A stretch of 64,000 nucleotides of DNA from Cycas panzhihuaensis (GCA_023213395.1 CM041465.1:24187741-24251740), one strand, 5' to 3'; numbered from the stretch's first letter, positions 34,341 through 47,353 are shown. Made by a program: numbers and translations. The notes: generated from the sequence alone by a model not told the origin.

Positions 34341-35678
34341 CTAACTCATTCGATGCTCCTGTTGATGTCTCTCTCCCTGATGAGTCTATCTTAAATATTT
34401 AGGGCACTCCTTCCCATCCACTCATTGATAGTGAGTGGTATGGTGACATCATGCGATACCTTACTCAGTAGCAGTACCACTCGGAAGCTAGTAACAAGGT
34501 TAGGTCACACATTTACACCACTGCTAGACAATAATTCCTTATGGATGAAGTATTATACAAGAGATCCTTTGACAGGATCCTCCTCCATTGTATCACTCCT
34601 GACGAGGTGGACCAAATACTCTGTGAATGCCACCATGGCATTTGTGGGGGCCACTTTGGGGGCCAATCCATGGCCTAGAGGATCCTTCGTATGGGATATT
34701 ATTAGCTGTCCCTCTTCAAGGACACCCATGCCTACACCTTGAGATATCGGTGATGCCAAGAGTATGCCAACATCACCCACGTGCCTTCTGAGGCTCTTCA
34801 TCCTATCATATCTCCATGGCCCTTCACCCAATGGGGTTTGGACCTTATTAGAGCCATATCACCGCCCTGTTCATCGCAGCACAAGTTCATCTTGACTACT
34901 ATGGAGTACTTCATGAAATGTGTAGAAGCCATCCCTTTGATCACTACCCCTGGCAAGATGATAGCCACTTTTATCTACCAGCATATCATTTGCTGCTTTG
35001 GGATTCCCAACGTCTTGATCGTAGACAATGAAACTCTTTTTTGTAACAAGGAGATGGATGAACTTTGTGAGAAATTTAAAATCTCTCATAAAACCTCTTC
35101 TCCTTATTACCCGCAGGCAAATGGTCAGGTTGAATCATTCAATAAAACTCTCATCAATATCACGAAGAAAGCGTACCCAATCTCAAAGAGATTGGTACCT
35201 CCAGCTCCCTTCCGTCTTATGGGCCTACCACCTTTTTATCCACATGGCTACGAGAATGCCTCTATCCTCCCTAGTCTACGGGACCGAGGCATTACTCCCG
35301 CTAGAAGTGGAGATCCCCTCTCTATGGGTTTCTCTTCAAGGTCTTATCAATGAGGAGTCTATTCATCAGGCTCGTCTCTTAGATCTTGAGGCTTTGGATG
35401 AGATACGTTTGGTCGCTTACTAGGTGAACCTCATGTCTAAAGCCTGCTCGCAAAGGACTTATGATGAACACCTTTGTTCCTATCCTTTGTATCCTGGGGA
35501 CCAAGTCCTCAAGTTGGAACATCTTCATGATCGCTTGACCAAATTTGGAACCAAATGGGCTGGTCTCTTTATCGTTCTCGAGAGTCTCGATAACGACGCC
35601 TATAGGATTGCCACCCTGGAGGGCCTTGAGTTTGAGAAATCTATTAATAAGAAATTCCTCAAAAACTTCTATGCATGA
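34341..35678 (+). pseudogene. Unit C: integrase
   Basis: Zinc region near 34615-34770 with the first CxxC Cys as Tyr (34745-34747). Core Asp in GLDLI, Asp in IVDNE and Glu in ANGQVES (near 35130) are all present. The C-terminal module GDQVLKLEHLHDRLTKF to KFLKNFYA ends at TGA 35676-35678. A frameshift lies near 35190. Confidence 0.85.
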
Positions 35679-36414
35679 TCTCTTTACTGTCTTTTCCATG
35701 CTCTAAAATGAGCCTAAACTACCATCCTAAGTATGTTCCCATTCCTCCTAGCCACAGGCAGGATGGCAGCTTAGAGTGGCCTTTCTTATTCCTTTTAGGT
35801 TCCTCCTGTAGAACCCCCTTGTTCCCCTTCCTTTGGGAACCTTGTCTTCTTACTTGGGCATTTCCCCCAATTAGGGAGATGCGCTAGAGTGTCGTTACTC
35901 CCTTATCGCTAGCTCTTTCTTTGCATATTCCGCTATGCTCCTATATGGACATGTATGCCGCCCTATCTCGTAGCCTCATATGCCTCTATCACCTCTACTC
36001 ATGGTGATCGTATGTACCTCTGCTAGGAATATCACCCCATATGAAAGGAAGTGTATATAACTCAAATAAACATCATAGCACAAAATCATACAATAATCAA
36101 CTCAAAATATCATCAACCATATCCTTGTGCATCCATGCATCCTCATACACATACATATGCAAGCATGAAAACATAAACATATATCATCCATCACATGTCA
36201 TTATACACATCATCATATATCAAATGGGGTATCAATCACCCCGTCTATATACATAAAATAATCATCATGTATCATATCATATAACTGGTATGGTACATCA
36301 TCCGTGGGAAGCCAAAATCCTTACAGGGAGGAGTATAATCATGTGGTAACATATGGCGACTCCCTGGAGGTCTGTGCTTTGCCCTCATCAACTCAAAACT
36401 CCTACTCTACTCTA
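35679..36414. other. Unit C: non-coding stretch between pol and antisense ORF
   Basis: Conserved opening block, then AT-rich CATA/ATAT sequence (36040-36300). No coding signal. Confidence 0.5.
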
Positions 36415-38345
36415 CTACTGTCCTGACCCTGGGGTGTCATCTCCTGGCCTATGTGATCCCTCTCTTAGGGACCACATGCCTCCTAGGCTCCTCCTCAGTC
36501 TCCAAGAGCTCTCTGCCTCGTTCCCCTCATCTCATGGCCTCCTCAGGGTCATTGCCGCTATGTAGGTATGAGTCTTGCTCTGCAATGATCTTGATGCCAC
36601 CTCATCTACCAGTCGATTATATCGTACCTAGATACGATCATGCTCTCTCTCTACTCCTCAAAGCCTCTCCTCCATCCCTCAGAGATGCTCCTCCATCACT
36701 TTTATCTGGATGTGACCCTCGACATCCCCTCCTGCTCCTCCCAGAGCCTCCAGTACCTGTACTTGACCTTGAAGGTCATCCCTCTCAGCCCTGGTCTCAT
36801 CCAACTCTACCTATAGGCATCTCGTACGTGCCTCGTGCTCCTGGGACTCCGCTATCCAAATATCTCTTATCCTTACTAGTAGGGCGAATGCTGCCATGTG
36901 GGCAGTTGTCGATCTAGGCTCGTCTCCTGCTTGGATGGGAGGTTGCCCCTCTGCGTAGGCCTAGGGGAATATCTCCCAGACCATTGCCTCCACCAACCTC
37001 TAGATCTCTACCATGCTTACAAATCTAACATGTCACATATCAGTATGTGTCCATACATATACTAAATAAAATCAAATAGCATATAGACATCTGGCAATCA
37101 AAAGATGACAGGAGAAGGTAGTATCTCACCTAGTGCGGTGCTGGCTCCTTGACTCAGATGATAGCCTCTACCCCAGGCACTCCACTAGCTGCAGGTGCCT
37201 TCTCCTCCTCTGGTATCGCCTTGGCAACCACCTCAGCTACTAGGGCATCTCTCCTCTCCTCTACTAGTGCCATTGCCTCCCTAGATCCCCTAACAATCCG
37301 TAGTCTTCAGGCTCATGTCATTGAGCCCCTGCTCCCCTCTACAGCTCCTGAAAGACCCACCTCTCATCCTTCGGTCCCTGATGGACCTATCTCTCCTCCT
37401 GTGGTCCCTGATGGACTTGTGCCTCCTCCTGTGGCTCTTGATGAGCTAGCCCATCACTGTCATCTCCTCCATCTCTCTGTTTCACGGGTAACTCCTACTC
37501 TACCTGCCTCATCATCACTGTCCCACCTCACTGCTTGATATGGATCTGATATGTAATCTGCCATAGTGAGGAGGTCTAGTGATGTAGCCTCCACTAAGCG
37601 ATAGACATGTGCCTAGTCCTCGATCCCTCTAAATCTGGTCTGCTACCTGTGTACCATAGGAGCCCACTTTGAAATGAGGTATGGTCCCCTTGTCGGTGGC
37701 ACCACTCTGAAGTGATCAAAGAAGCAACACTGTAACAAGGTGTTGTATGATAGGCCACCCTTCCTTGCCATTTGGATAGCATCTAGCTAGGCGATTAAGT
37801 TCGCCACTATAAGGGTAGCCTAGTCATACCTCTCCCTGGTCTCACATCTCCTTACCACATCCATCCATCCACCGAGGATGTCTCGATAGTTCTATTTCTA
37901 GGATATCTAGAACAGAATACATAAAGTAATCAGTTTCCTCATACAAGGAACCCCCAACATAACCATGCTTTGTAATGGGATACCTCTCCTCTTCCATCTA
38001 TCCAGGCCCATGAAAAGTGTGGCTGCCTCCCTGTGTGTTGCCTCATTGCTAGGCAATGGCCCTAACGATGTTGGCTTCCCTGTCGCCAGCACTCCTAGGA
38101 TCCTCCTGATATCCCCTGGTGTGACTATCATGTCTCTTACCTGGGGGAGATAGAACATGTGTCTTTATACATCCCGGTGTGAGGCGATGTCCGCGAAGCC
38201 TCTAGTATGGTGTATACTGTGGCATCCTTGTGACCTTCAATAGGCCACATCTAGCCAAAGTCTACCTGTCCTCATGGGACATCATGTCAATAAATCTCAA
38301 AATCACCATGCTGATGTTCTTGCGGTTGTCTCATGCGATCACTAC
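36415..38345 (-). pseudogene. Unit C: antisense extra ORF, plant-mobile-domain-like
   Basis: On the - strand an acceptor-like TTTTACAG lies just upstream of 38345. The mobile-domain-like part includes MFYLPQVRDMIVTPGD and RRILGVLATG (38158-38080), then CMRKLITLCILF. A Pro-rich linker with repeated SPDGP-like units, an intron (about 37016-37129) and a coiled-coil-prone tail ending at a stop at 36415 follow. A frameshift near 38170 and several stops break it. It has the same layout and length as in unit A. Role unknown. Confidence 0.65.
37016..37129 (-). other. Predicted intron in antisense ORF, unit C
   Basis: Donor CTAG|GTGAGATAC on the - strand. The acceptor reads TTTGTAAG, one base changed from the AG used in A and B. 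About 112-114 nt. Confidence 0.55.
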
Positions 38346-39273
38346 CTGTAAAACATCCCGAAATAAGTTAGAACCTCACTCATACTCACCTCTCTACCCT
38401 TTAGACTATCCCTCATCCTCATTTGGTCAAGATTTAGGTGCCCTTAGGGCCCCTTCTTTATTTTTCACTAGGTCTGCCTTCGCACATCGCCAAATTTCAT
38501 GGTACCGTGGAGTTTGGCTTGGGTCTCGTAGCGATCAGGGCCCCATGGTAAAGATCACGGTATAATGATCTTTGCCGCGGTGCAAACATCACCCCCTCAA
38601 AAGGGGGAGTTTTCTCCATCTTGTCACTCTAGTCTCAGTGGCTATCTCCTCATCTCGATCCAACGGTTGGATCCTCCTCTGATTCATTCATGAGCCCATG
38701 AAAATGAATCCCATTTTCATCAAGTTTCCTTATATAGGCAGGGGTCCCAACGGGCACTTTCTCCATTTTTACCTTCGCGATAGCCCTTGAGGCCACCTCT
38801 CATCCCTGATCATCATTGCCTTCTGGCCTTGTTTCCTCTTTCACCTCTATAGCCCTCATTTTGCTCATTCTTTTAGGTGCATTTATGGCACCTCACTGAT
38901 GCATTTCTACTAGGGCCCTTCTATCTCATTTTATGTGCTGTCCCCATGCATGCCTGTGTTTATACTTGTTTCGCTTGTTTCGTCATCCTGGACCCATTTT
39001 CGCAGCCCATTTGTGCCTCTAGGGCCTCTAAAGGTAGCGGTCCCTCCATTCATGATTACTTTTTATTCCTTAAGTGACCTTTGGCACCCCAGAGGGTCCC
39101 TTTCGCTGCCTGTCCTTTCTCGTCATTGGGATAAATTGCTCCTCCCTCAGATAGCCTCATTGTTGGGTCCTCCTATCCTTTGTAGCCATCATTGCTATCC
39201 ATATGAGCCTCTTCTTCTTCGCCCTCGACTCTATTGCATATTCTTTCCATTGAGACACCTTCTTTTCTTGCTC
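38346..39273. promoter_or_regulatory. Unit C: divergent spacer
   Basis: GGTACC-related repeats at 38498-38583, TATATAGG at 38731-38738, and the RNase H ATG 543 bp further on. No coding signal. Confidence 0.45.
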
Positions 39274-39696
39274 ATGACCCTCTTCATCTTCACCGACAGT
39301 GGAAACCATGGTAATCCTGGTCCCTCTGCCGTTGTGTGGATTCTTTGTAACATTTTCAGACATAATTTCCTATATTCTTGAGTCTTTCTATCTGAGGCCT
39401 CCAATAACAAAGCTGAGTACATGGCCATTATTGATACCCTCACTGAAGCACTCTGCTTTCACCACAAACCTATTGTTCTCCTTTGTGACTCCCAAGTGCT
39501 GGTGTCCCATCTCACCTAGGTCTACCAGGTACAATGCCCACGCCTGAGAGCCCTCACTTTGGTCGCTAGGTCCCTATTAGCTTATTTTTAGTCTGTCAAC
39601 ATTTGACATATCCCTCGGGCCCTCAATGTTGAAGCAGACAACCTTGTCCACCTCATCCTTGAGTGTCGCCTCCCTCTTCTTGATGGCTACCTTTGA
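39274..39696 (+). pseudogene. Unit C: stand-alone archaeal-type RNase H
   Basis: ATG 39274, then LFIFTDSGNHGNPGP (first Asp), NNKAEYMAIIDTL (Glu), LLCDSQVLVSHL (second Asp), HIPRALNVEADNLVHL (last Asp), TGA at 39694-39696. All four acidic residues and the same 140-codon length as unit B. At least four in-frame stops, the first near 39379, so not expressed as a full protein. Confidence 0.85.
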
Positions 39697-39948
39697 GAGA
39701 CTTACCTAGCCACCCTGTTGCCTAAGTCTCGGGCCATCTTGTGCTTCACTTTGCGATCTGTTCGCACCTTTGAAAGCTAGCTGCTAATGAGGTTAAACTA
39801 TGGTGACCATCAGGTTTACTTGTTCACTCTTCCTCTTGATATTATTACACCATCACTTTGCACTCTCACGATATGGGCATTCCCCTCATTTGTCATAGCT
39901 TCCAGTCAATTCCTAGATGGTGCATAGGTAGCCCCTATGTTGTCTCCA
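39697..39948. other. Unit C: non-coding stretch after RNase H
   Basis: Homologous to 7566-7985. Continues at 46621-46776 on the other side of element D. No coding signal. Confidence 0.55.
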
Positions 39949-39953
39949 CTCAT

Positions 39954-40962
39954 TGATCCCAAAAGAGCTTAGTTGGTGAAGAAGTCAATTATCAACCTTT
40001 TCTACTTGAGATCCTAGGAGTTAGTGTAGAAATAACAATAACATCAAAACAACAATGAGCCCACGAAAGGAAAATTCTACACCAAATCATTTATTCTTGA
40101 CATTGATCCAAAAGTACGAGGAGTAGCACTTTTATTAAACTATGAAAATCTCCATTTAATGGTGGAGAAATCAACTAGCAAAAGAATGGTAAAATTACAA
40201 GGAATAAATGATACAATTATACCATAAGGGGGACTCCAACCCTCCAAAATGCTTCTCCAAGGATGCTTCCTAAGTCAAGTCTCCAAGAACCACCTCTCCA
40301 ACCCATAATAGGGCTCAATTTATAGAAAGAAACCAAAATTGCATGTTTAACAAGTGGCACTCATGTAAGTATAACCACTAACCACCAGAATGCATGTTGT
40401 TCAAGTGGCCTTCATGCAATTCTTAAAACGTTGTAGCTTATAACTAATCTTAACAGACTCCAATTTGGCTCAAATTTGGTACATGTATAGGAACACATGT
40501 CTTTCTGCTTCCTCAAAATTTTAGCTCATTTGGATGTCATTTGGCTGCATTTTTATTCATTTAATGATAATATGTATTTACTATTTTTCTACTATCCAAG
40601 TGGCCTTCATGTAATTCTTAAAAGTTATAGCTTGTAACTGACCTTAACCAACTCAAATTCAGCTCAAATTTGGTACACGTATAGGATGTCATTTAACCAC
40701 AGTTTTATTCATTTAATGATAATATGTATTTGCTATTTTCTTCTGCTAGTTGTGGGATTACTTTTATGCAAAACAAGGCTTGAACACTAATCAAATGATA
40801 TTTTCTGAGCCCCACCTTTTGTGCACATCTAGTGGGATGTGTCTTCTACCTTTACATAAAATTTCATATAATTTTGATACCATATGGTCATATCTCTTTC
40901 AGTTATGCCAATGCCTAGCATTTTCTGCATCCTGTAAACATATGGTAGATCCTCCTAGATCA
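39954..40962 (-). repeat. Element D 3' LTR
   Basis: 1009 bp, matched along its length by 45571-46615. A purine tract AAGGAAGGGGGAGCCA on the - strand adjoins its inner edge. Confidence 0.9.
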
Positions 40963-40980
40963 TGGCTCCCCCTTCCTTAA
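40963..40980 (-). other. Element D polypurine tract
   Basis: TTAAGGAAGGGGGAGCCA on the - strand immediately before the 3' LTR. This is the expected plus-strand priming site. Confidence 0.8.
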
Positions 40981-41036
40981 AAAATAGCCAACTCCTGTTT
41001 GGCTTAGAATTAGAGATGGGGGAAGTGTTTTTCTCC

Positions 41037-42594
41037 TTATTGCCTACTAAACCACTTGGCCTTATTAGGCAATTTCCCTGCTACTCCAATCCTGAAAGAT
41101 TCATGTGTCTTATGTCTTGTTTTGGTAGATTTTCTCTCCAGGATATAATCTTCCTTGAGAGGGTCATCACTTTCCAAATACAAATCATCAATTGAAGGTA
41201 AAGTGAACTGGTCCTATTCCTCATCTAGCATGGAGGGCTCAAAGAGTTTTAAGTATTCATCATTTACTACTGAATATATTTGCATATAAGGTGGAATATC
41301 AAGTTGGAAAGCATTGCCACCTACTTTTCTCAAAATCTTGAATGGTCCATACCTTATAGGTTTGAGTTTCTTGCCTTCTCCCTCCTTGCTCAAGTATAAC
41401 CATACTAAATCTCCTTCTTGAAAAGTACACTCTTGCCTATGCTTGTCATGTCTTTCCTTGTACTTTTGTTGAGTCCTTAGAAGTTGATCATGTACTTCTG
41501 TGGACTCTCTGGATCTTCTCTAAGTATCTTAAAGCCTTGTCATGCTCCTTCTCTTTGACAGATCCTTCCTTAGCTTGCATGGAAAACTCTAAGTCAAATG
41601 GACTTTGAGGTAAGTATCCCAAACAAACTTCAAAAGGTGCTTTAGAGTGTGATGCATGCATTTCTCTATTAAATGCAAATTATAGAAAAGCCAATGATTC
41701 ATCCCAAGTCTTTGGATGCTTGGAATTGTATCCCCTCAATAAATGTACCAAAGTTCTATTTACTACTTGATTTGTCCATCATTTGAGGATGAAAACTTGT
41801 ACTCTTCAATTTGGTATCCATCATCTCCCATAGTGACTTCCAAAATGATAAAAGGAATCAAGTGTCCCAATCTGAAATGATGGAAGAAGGCAAGCCAAAA
41901 TTCTTCCATACATGCTCGAAGAATAACTCAGCTACTCCTGTACCTATGATTGTCTTCTTACAAGGTATTAGACATATCATTTTATTGAACCTATCTACAA
42001 CAACAAAAAGATAATCACGTCCCTTCCTAGTCATGGGAATCCCCCCTAAGAAATCAATGGAGATACTTTCCCAAGGTCTAGTGGGAATAGGAAGTGGTGT
42101 ATACAATCCTAATTTTCTAGAAGAAGGCTTAGAAGTATTACATATTGCACATCCTTTTACATATTTTTTTACATCATTTTGCATTTTTGGCCATACAACA
42201 TATCTTCTTAAGTTTGCTAAAGTCTTCTCTATACCAAAGTGACCAGCTACTTTAGAAGTATGGGCTTCTCTAAGCCACTTGATCTTGTCTCCTTTTGATG
42301 GAACATAGAGCTGCTCCCTTTGAAAAGTAGACCATCCTTCCAAGCAAGCTAGGAAGGTCTTCCTTTCACTAGGTTCTCTAATTCTTCCTTCAAAGCTTCA
42401 TCTTCATAGTACAAGTCTTTGTACTCTTCATGATGCATTGGTTCCACCTGCAAACTCATAAGAGAACTATAAACAAAAATAGAAGAAGAAGTGGAACAAG
42501 GTGGTCTAGATAACATATCAATAATTTTATTATTAGATTCCTTTTTGTACTTAATTACAATATTGAATTGTTGTAAATAACTCATCCACTTCAT
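41037..42594 (-). pseudogene. Element D integrase
   Basis: The zinc module HTSKVAGHFG then CAICNTSKP is intact (near 42270-42120). The core shows ISIDFLGG (first Asp) and IISDWDT (second Asp), after which the frame breaks. The C-terminal GPF-type module (PIRYGPFKILRKVGG near 41350) is followed by a tail ending GKLPNKAKWFSRQ and a stop at 41037. That tail resembles CRM-type chromoviruses rather than a classical chromodomain; this is a weak call. Confidence 0.82.
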
Positions 42595-43850
42595 GTGTCT
42601 TGCTTGCTGTAATTTACTTTGGATTTATAAAAATTGAAGAGGCTTATGATCGGTATGAATTACAACCTCTTTTCTGAGTAAGTATGACCTCCAATGCTTG
42701 CATGCTTGATGAAGTACGAACATTTCTCAATCATATGTTAGGAAGTTCTTCACTTGAGGGGTGAAGACTTCCGAATGGTAAGTAATAGGCTTCCCATCTT
42801 GAATAAGAATAGCTCCCATTGCATTTCCACTTGCATCAGCTTCTACTTCAAAAGGCCTTTACAAATTTGGCATTGCCAAAACCGGTGCTTCACAAATTTT
42901 CTTCTTTAAAAGAAGAAAAGCTTCTTCCTCCTTGGAACCCCAAGTAAACCTTTTACTAGATTTTGTCAATCCATATAGAGTCTTTGTAACCTATGAGAAA
43001 TGAAGAATAAACTTTCTCAAGTATTGATAAGCTCCTAAAAAAACTTCTCATCTCTGTGATGTTTGTTGGCCTAGGCCATTTGAGGATGGCTTGAGTCTTG
43101 AGTGGATCGATACTCAACTTTCCTCCTCCAACCACAAAGCCTAAGAAGATCAAGTTCTCCTTGCCAAATTCACACTTCTTCACATTAAGCTTCAAATGAT
43201 GCTTAGCCATAGTCTTTAAAACTTCTTCTATGTGCTGCAAATGTTCCTCCCATGTGTTTCTCAAAATCAAAATGTCATCAAGATAGACAACAACAAAATT
43301 ATCCAAGTAAGGCTTTAACATTTCATTCATTAGCCTCATAGATATTACGGAGCATTACACAATCTGAAAGGCATAACCATCCATTCAAAGAGTCCTTGCT
43401 TTATTTTGAATGATGTCTTCCATGTGTCCTCCTCCTTGACCTTAACTTGGTGATAGCGCTTTTAAATCCAACTTAGTAAAATAACAAGCATACTGAATTT
43501 GATCAAGCAAATCATTTATGCGAGGTAAAGGGTAGCGATTTTAATTGTAATTTTATTCAAAGCATGAAAGTCTATACACATTCTCCATCCTCCATCCTTC
43601 TTAATCACCAAGACAATTGGTGACCCATAAGATGAACATGAAGGTCTTATGACCCCTTGATCAACAACTCCTCAACTTTCCTCTTTATCTCATTATTCTC
43701 TACAATGGAGTGCCTATATAAAGCAACATAAGGCAATGGTGCATCTCCTGCAAGAGTGATTTCATGCTCTATCTTTCTCTTTGGTGGTAGCCCATCAACA
43801 TGTTGAAATAGAATATCATACCTTGTCTTTAACTCCTCAATTTATTGCAT
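42595..43850 (-). pseudogene. Element D reverse transcriptase and RNase H
   Basis: The RT palm is recognisable at 43339-42956: NFVVVYLDDILI contains the YLDD catalytic box, followed by EHLQHIEEVL, KCEFGKENLIFLGF and ILKWPRP. The 5' RT part (43850-43400) and RNase H (42950-42600) are broken by frameshifts and stops. Confidence 0.82.
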
Positions 43851-44048
43851 TTATTTAGGTGATATAAGAAGAGTGTGAGTAGGAGGACCTTCTTTATCTC
43901 TTGGCTCTTCTTTTCTCCTTACCATTAAGATGACGGATTTACCACATGCATTGATCATCCTTTTTACTTGAGTAGCTGAAATTAATGCTATCTTATCCAA
44001 GTGCTTCTTTGTGGCCTTAATGATGAAGCCCTTATTATCCTTCATCAA

Positions 44049-44369
44049 CTAATACTTTCTCTCCCTTTGATAGAAGAGTGCATCTCGATCCCACAAGTAG
44101 GGACTTCCAAGTACAACATGGCATACATCTAATGGCACCACATCACATATTACTTCATCAACAAAATCATTAGTGATGGAAAATTTAAGTGTACATTGCT
44201 TTGATATTTGCATTTCCACATCTTTATGGATCCAACCAAGAGGATATGGGTGAGGGTGAGGAGTAGTTACCAACCCAATTCTCTTTACCAAACTTTCTGA
44301 GATCAAATTCTTTTGGCTCCCTCGATCTATAATGGCACCAATAATACTATTTCCTACTTGAAGCTTCAA
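44049..44369 (-). pseudogene. Element D aspartic protease
   Basis: Open for 106 codons. IGAIIDRGSQKNLIS carries Arg where the active-site DSG has Ser. CHVVLGSPYLWDRDA follows as the second conserved region. Fits Ty3/gypsy protease; loss of the DSG Ser probably disables it. Confidence 0.78.
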
Positions 44370-45500
44370 GTGAAATAGTTCCTCACTGTAACATCATCTT
44401 CATAATTTGTAAGTAGAGTAACCTTCTCTTCTTCTCCTTCACTTTGAATCTTTACCTTAGAAAGTAGTGCTTTCCCTTTTTCATTCTTTCTTAATTCCAT
44501 ATCCTTGATATGCTTTGGCTTTAGCTCTGGATGCAACTTCAACACTTTGTTGTAATATGACGCTAATATCCCAATGCTCACAATAGTTAGAACTTTTAAC
44601 AAAATTAGTTCTTTTCTTCTTTCCTTCTTGCCTTTTAGATGAGTGTAATTTAGGATTCTTTTCATACTTATTAGAAGTAAAAGTAGAATCTTTAGACATG
44701 AATGTAGATTTATTGCTTTTACTTTCTATTGCCATAGCTATTCTACTTGCTTTACAATGGATTGAACCTTAAAAAGCCTTAGTTCCTTCCTTATGTATTC
44801 ATGTAATCCTCCAATGAATTTTATAAGGTGACATGTTCATCCATATTAATACCAAGTACCATGCCATGCCTAAAAATAAATAAGTATAGTCTTGGACACT
44901 TACACCTCTCCCTTGGTGTAACTATTGCCAAGTGACCCATTGGTCTTCCTCATGACCTATGGGGTAGTATTGCTTCTTTATTATTTTCTTAAAATCCATC
45001 CATGAAAAATAAGATGCATCATGAGTCTTCAAATATGTATTCCACCATGTCAATGCATGTTTACACAACTTGAGCCTAGCAAATGAAAGCTTTTGAGCAT
45101 TATTATAAGCATAAATTGTGAAGTAGGTTTCAAGTTGATCCAACCAATGGTCCAACTTTTCAGCATTTACCTCTCCATCATAAGTTGGAATATCCAACTT
45201 TGCCTCCACCTTGAAGGGTTGATGAGATGAAGTACCCTTGCTTTCTTCAAAAGAGTGCTTTAAGGTCTCCTCCTCTTCCTCTTCATGGTTGTGGTCATAT
45301 GTGGATCCTCCTTCAACTTCTTTCTCTTTGCCTTTTCCCTTGACTAGAGGTAGAAGTTGGGTCATCATTTGCATCAAGGCTTCTACGTTCTTCTCAAGCT
45401 TTTCAAATCTAATTTCTCCATCTTCTTTTCGACCATGGTGCTTGGATTCTTTCTTTGTCTTATTGGTGATTGCAACACAAGAAAGTCTTCACCTTTCTCT
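44370..45500 (-). pseudogene. Element D gag
   Basis: An acidic, Lys-rich segment is followed by the capsid core (LDIPTYDGEVNAEKLDHWLDQL, then ALTWWNTYL, then WMDFKKIIKKQYYP) at about 45220-44940. A remnant of a zinc knuckle (NYCEHW) and a VLKLHPELKPKH stretch lie in shifted frames near 44590-44500. Several frameshifts. Confidence 0.82.
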
Positions 45501-45550
45501 TTGTATCCTTTCCTTGTTTTGTACCATTCAAGTCCCTACAACAAAGATCA

Positions 45551-45565
45551 CAGGCTCTAATACCA
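45551..45565 (-). other. Element D primer-binding site
   Basis: TGGTATTAGAGCCTG on the - strand, 5 bp inside the 5' LTR. One base from the usual plant initiator-Met site TGGTATCAGAGCC. Confidence 0.85.
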
Positions 45566-45570
45566 AAATA

Positions 45571-46615
45571 TGATCCCAAAAGAGCGTAGTTGGTGAAGAA
45601 GTTAATTATCAACCTTTTCTCCTTGAGGTCCTTGGAGTTAGTGTAGAAATCTCAATAACATCAAAACAACAATGAGCCTACAAAAGTAGAATTCTACACC
45701 AAATTATTTATTCTTGACATTGATCGAAAAGTATGAGGAGTAGTACTTTTATTAAACTATGAAAATCTCCATTTAATGGTGGAGAAATCAACTAATAAAA
45801 AAATGGTAAAATTACAAGGAATAAATGATACAATTATACCATAAGGGGGACTCTAACCCTCCAAAATGCTTCTCCAAGGATGCTTCCCAAGTCAAGTCTT
45901 CAAGAACCACCTCTCCAACCCATAATAGGGCTCAATTTATAGAAAGAAACCAAAATTGCATGTTTAACAAGTGGCAATCTTGTAAGTATAACCACTAACC
46001 ACCAAAATGCATGTTGTCCAAGTGGCCTTCATGCGATTCTTAAAAGTTGTAGCTTGTAACTAACCTTAACAGACTCAATTTAGCTCAAGTTTGGTACACA
46101 TAGGAACAATGTCCATTCCACTTCCTTAAAATTTTAGCTCATTTTGGATGTCGTTTGGCAACATTTTTATTCATTTAATGATAATATGTATTTGCTATTT
46201 TTCTGCTGTCTAAGTGGCCTTCATGTAATTCTTAAATGTTGTGGCTTGTAACTAACCTTAATGAACTCCAATTTAGCTCAAATTTGGTACACATATAGGA
46301 ACACATCTGTCCTCTACTTCCTCAAAATTTTATCTCATTTGGATGTCATTTGACTACATTTTTATTCATTTATTTATAATATATATTTGTTGTTCTTTTA
46401 CGCTAGTTGTGGGAATACTTTTATGCAAAACAAGGCTTGAACTCTAATCAAATGATATTTTCGAACCCCACCTTACATACACATCTAGTGGGATGTGTCT
46501 TCTACCTTACATAAAAGTTTATATAATTTTGATACCATATGGCCATATCTCTTTCGTTATGCCAATGCTTAGCATTTTACGCATCCACATAATATACGGT
46601 GAATCCTCTGGATCA
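45571..46615 (-). repeat. Element D 5' LTR
   Basis: 1045 bp, paired with 39954-40962. The length difference and many substitutions show clear divergence between the two LTRs. Confidence 0.9.
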
Positions 46616-46620
46616 CTCAT

Positions 46621-46776
46621 GTTCTCATATCTCGTATTCACCATGATACTCACTTACACCCTTGTCTCTTGTTATAATTATGATTAATATATATACATGT
46701 GCTACTAATAGTTTTTGTTATCAACATTCACCATCGCACCATGCTTCTAGCGGCCAAGGATTCCGCCGAGGGGCAA
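46621..46776. other. Unit C: stretch before 3' LTR, with degenerate polypurine tract
   Basis: Continues the text interrupted by element D (GTGCTACTxATAG, ATTCACCATCGCACC) and ends in CCGAGGGGCAA directly before TGTTTCC. Confidence 0.6.
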
Positions 46777-47294
46777 TGTTTCCTTAGTTGAGAATGGGTA
46801 TAGATTGATCGACTCAGCTAAGCATAGGTATGCTTCTTCCTTTGCACCTTTATTATTTCTTTGGAAAAGTAGATAGAAGCATCATCTCATCGCATGATTT
46901 CTTGTCACATTTAAGTGATCAGCTTGCACCTATTACTTGTTCACGTTGCCTATCATCTTTTTAGCCTATTACAACCTGCGAGACATGGCTCTCCAAGAGG
47001 CAGGCATCCCCATGGCGCTTTACAACCCCCTGCACCACCTCCACATCACCTCGAGCCTCATCTAACTCATTTGATCCACTCACAGCTTGATCTTGCATTC
47101 TTTCATAGTATTTCTAGGAATCCTAACTCCTGATGTCTCATTTGGTCTAGCTTACATGTCACTAGGCGTCCTAGCCACCTAGATAGGAGGGCTAGCCCCT
47201 CTTAGACCTAGTACATCTCCATTTAGGGCTCCTAGGACCCTTACCATTGCTATTTTAGCATTTTGGTCTTGTACTGCTATAAATATAGTGATGC

Positions 47295-47353
47295 AGTGAA
47301 GTTTACCATGGTACTATTAAGTTTACTGCGATACCATGAAGTTTACTACGGTG
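47295..47353. repeat. U3 tandem array, unit C 3' LTR
   Basis: Three units of about 20 bp of the type AAGTTTACxxxGGTACxAT, more diverged than at 8446-8494. Confidence 0.55.

Larger units (their letters stand above)
39954..46615 (-). mobile_element. Element D: nested Ty3/gypsy element
   Basis: Complete LTR element on the - strand. Both LTRs begin TGATCCC and end GATCA on the + strand. It is flanked by a perfect 5-bp duplication CTCAT (39949-39953 and 46616-46620). It sits between unit C's stand-alone RNase H and its 3' LTR, so it is younger than unit C. The order gag, protease, RT, RNase H, integrase is Ty3/gypsy. The integrase tail suggests a chromovirus-like group, unverified. Confidence 0.92.

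Noticed and set aside
45541-45570. Element D as two separate insertions, because its LTRs differ in length
   Set aside because: The single pair of CTCAT duplications, primer site and polypurine tract all agree with one insertion.
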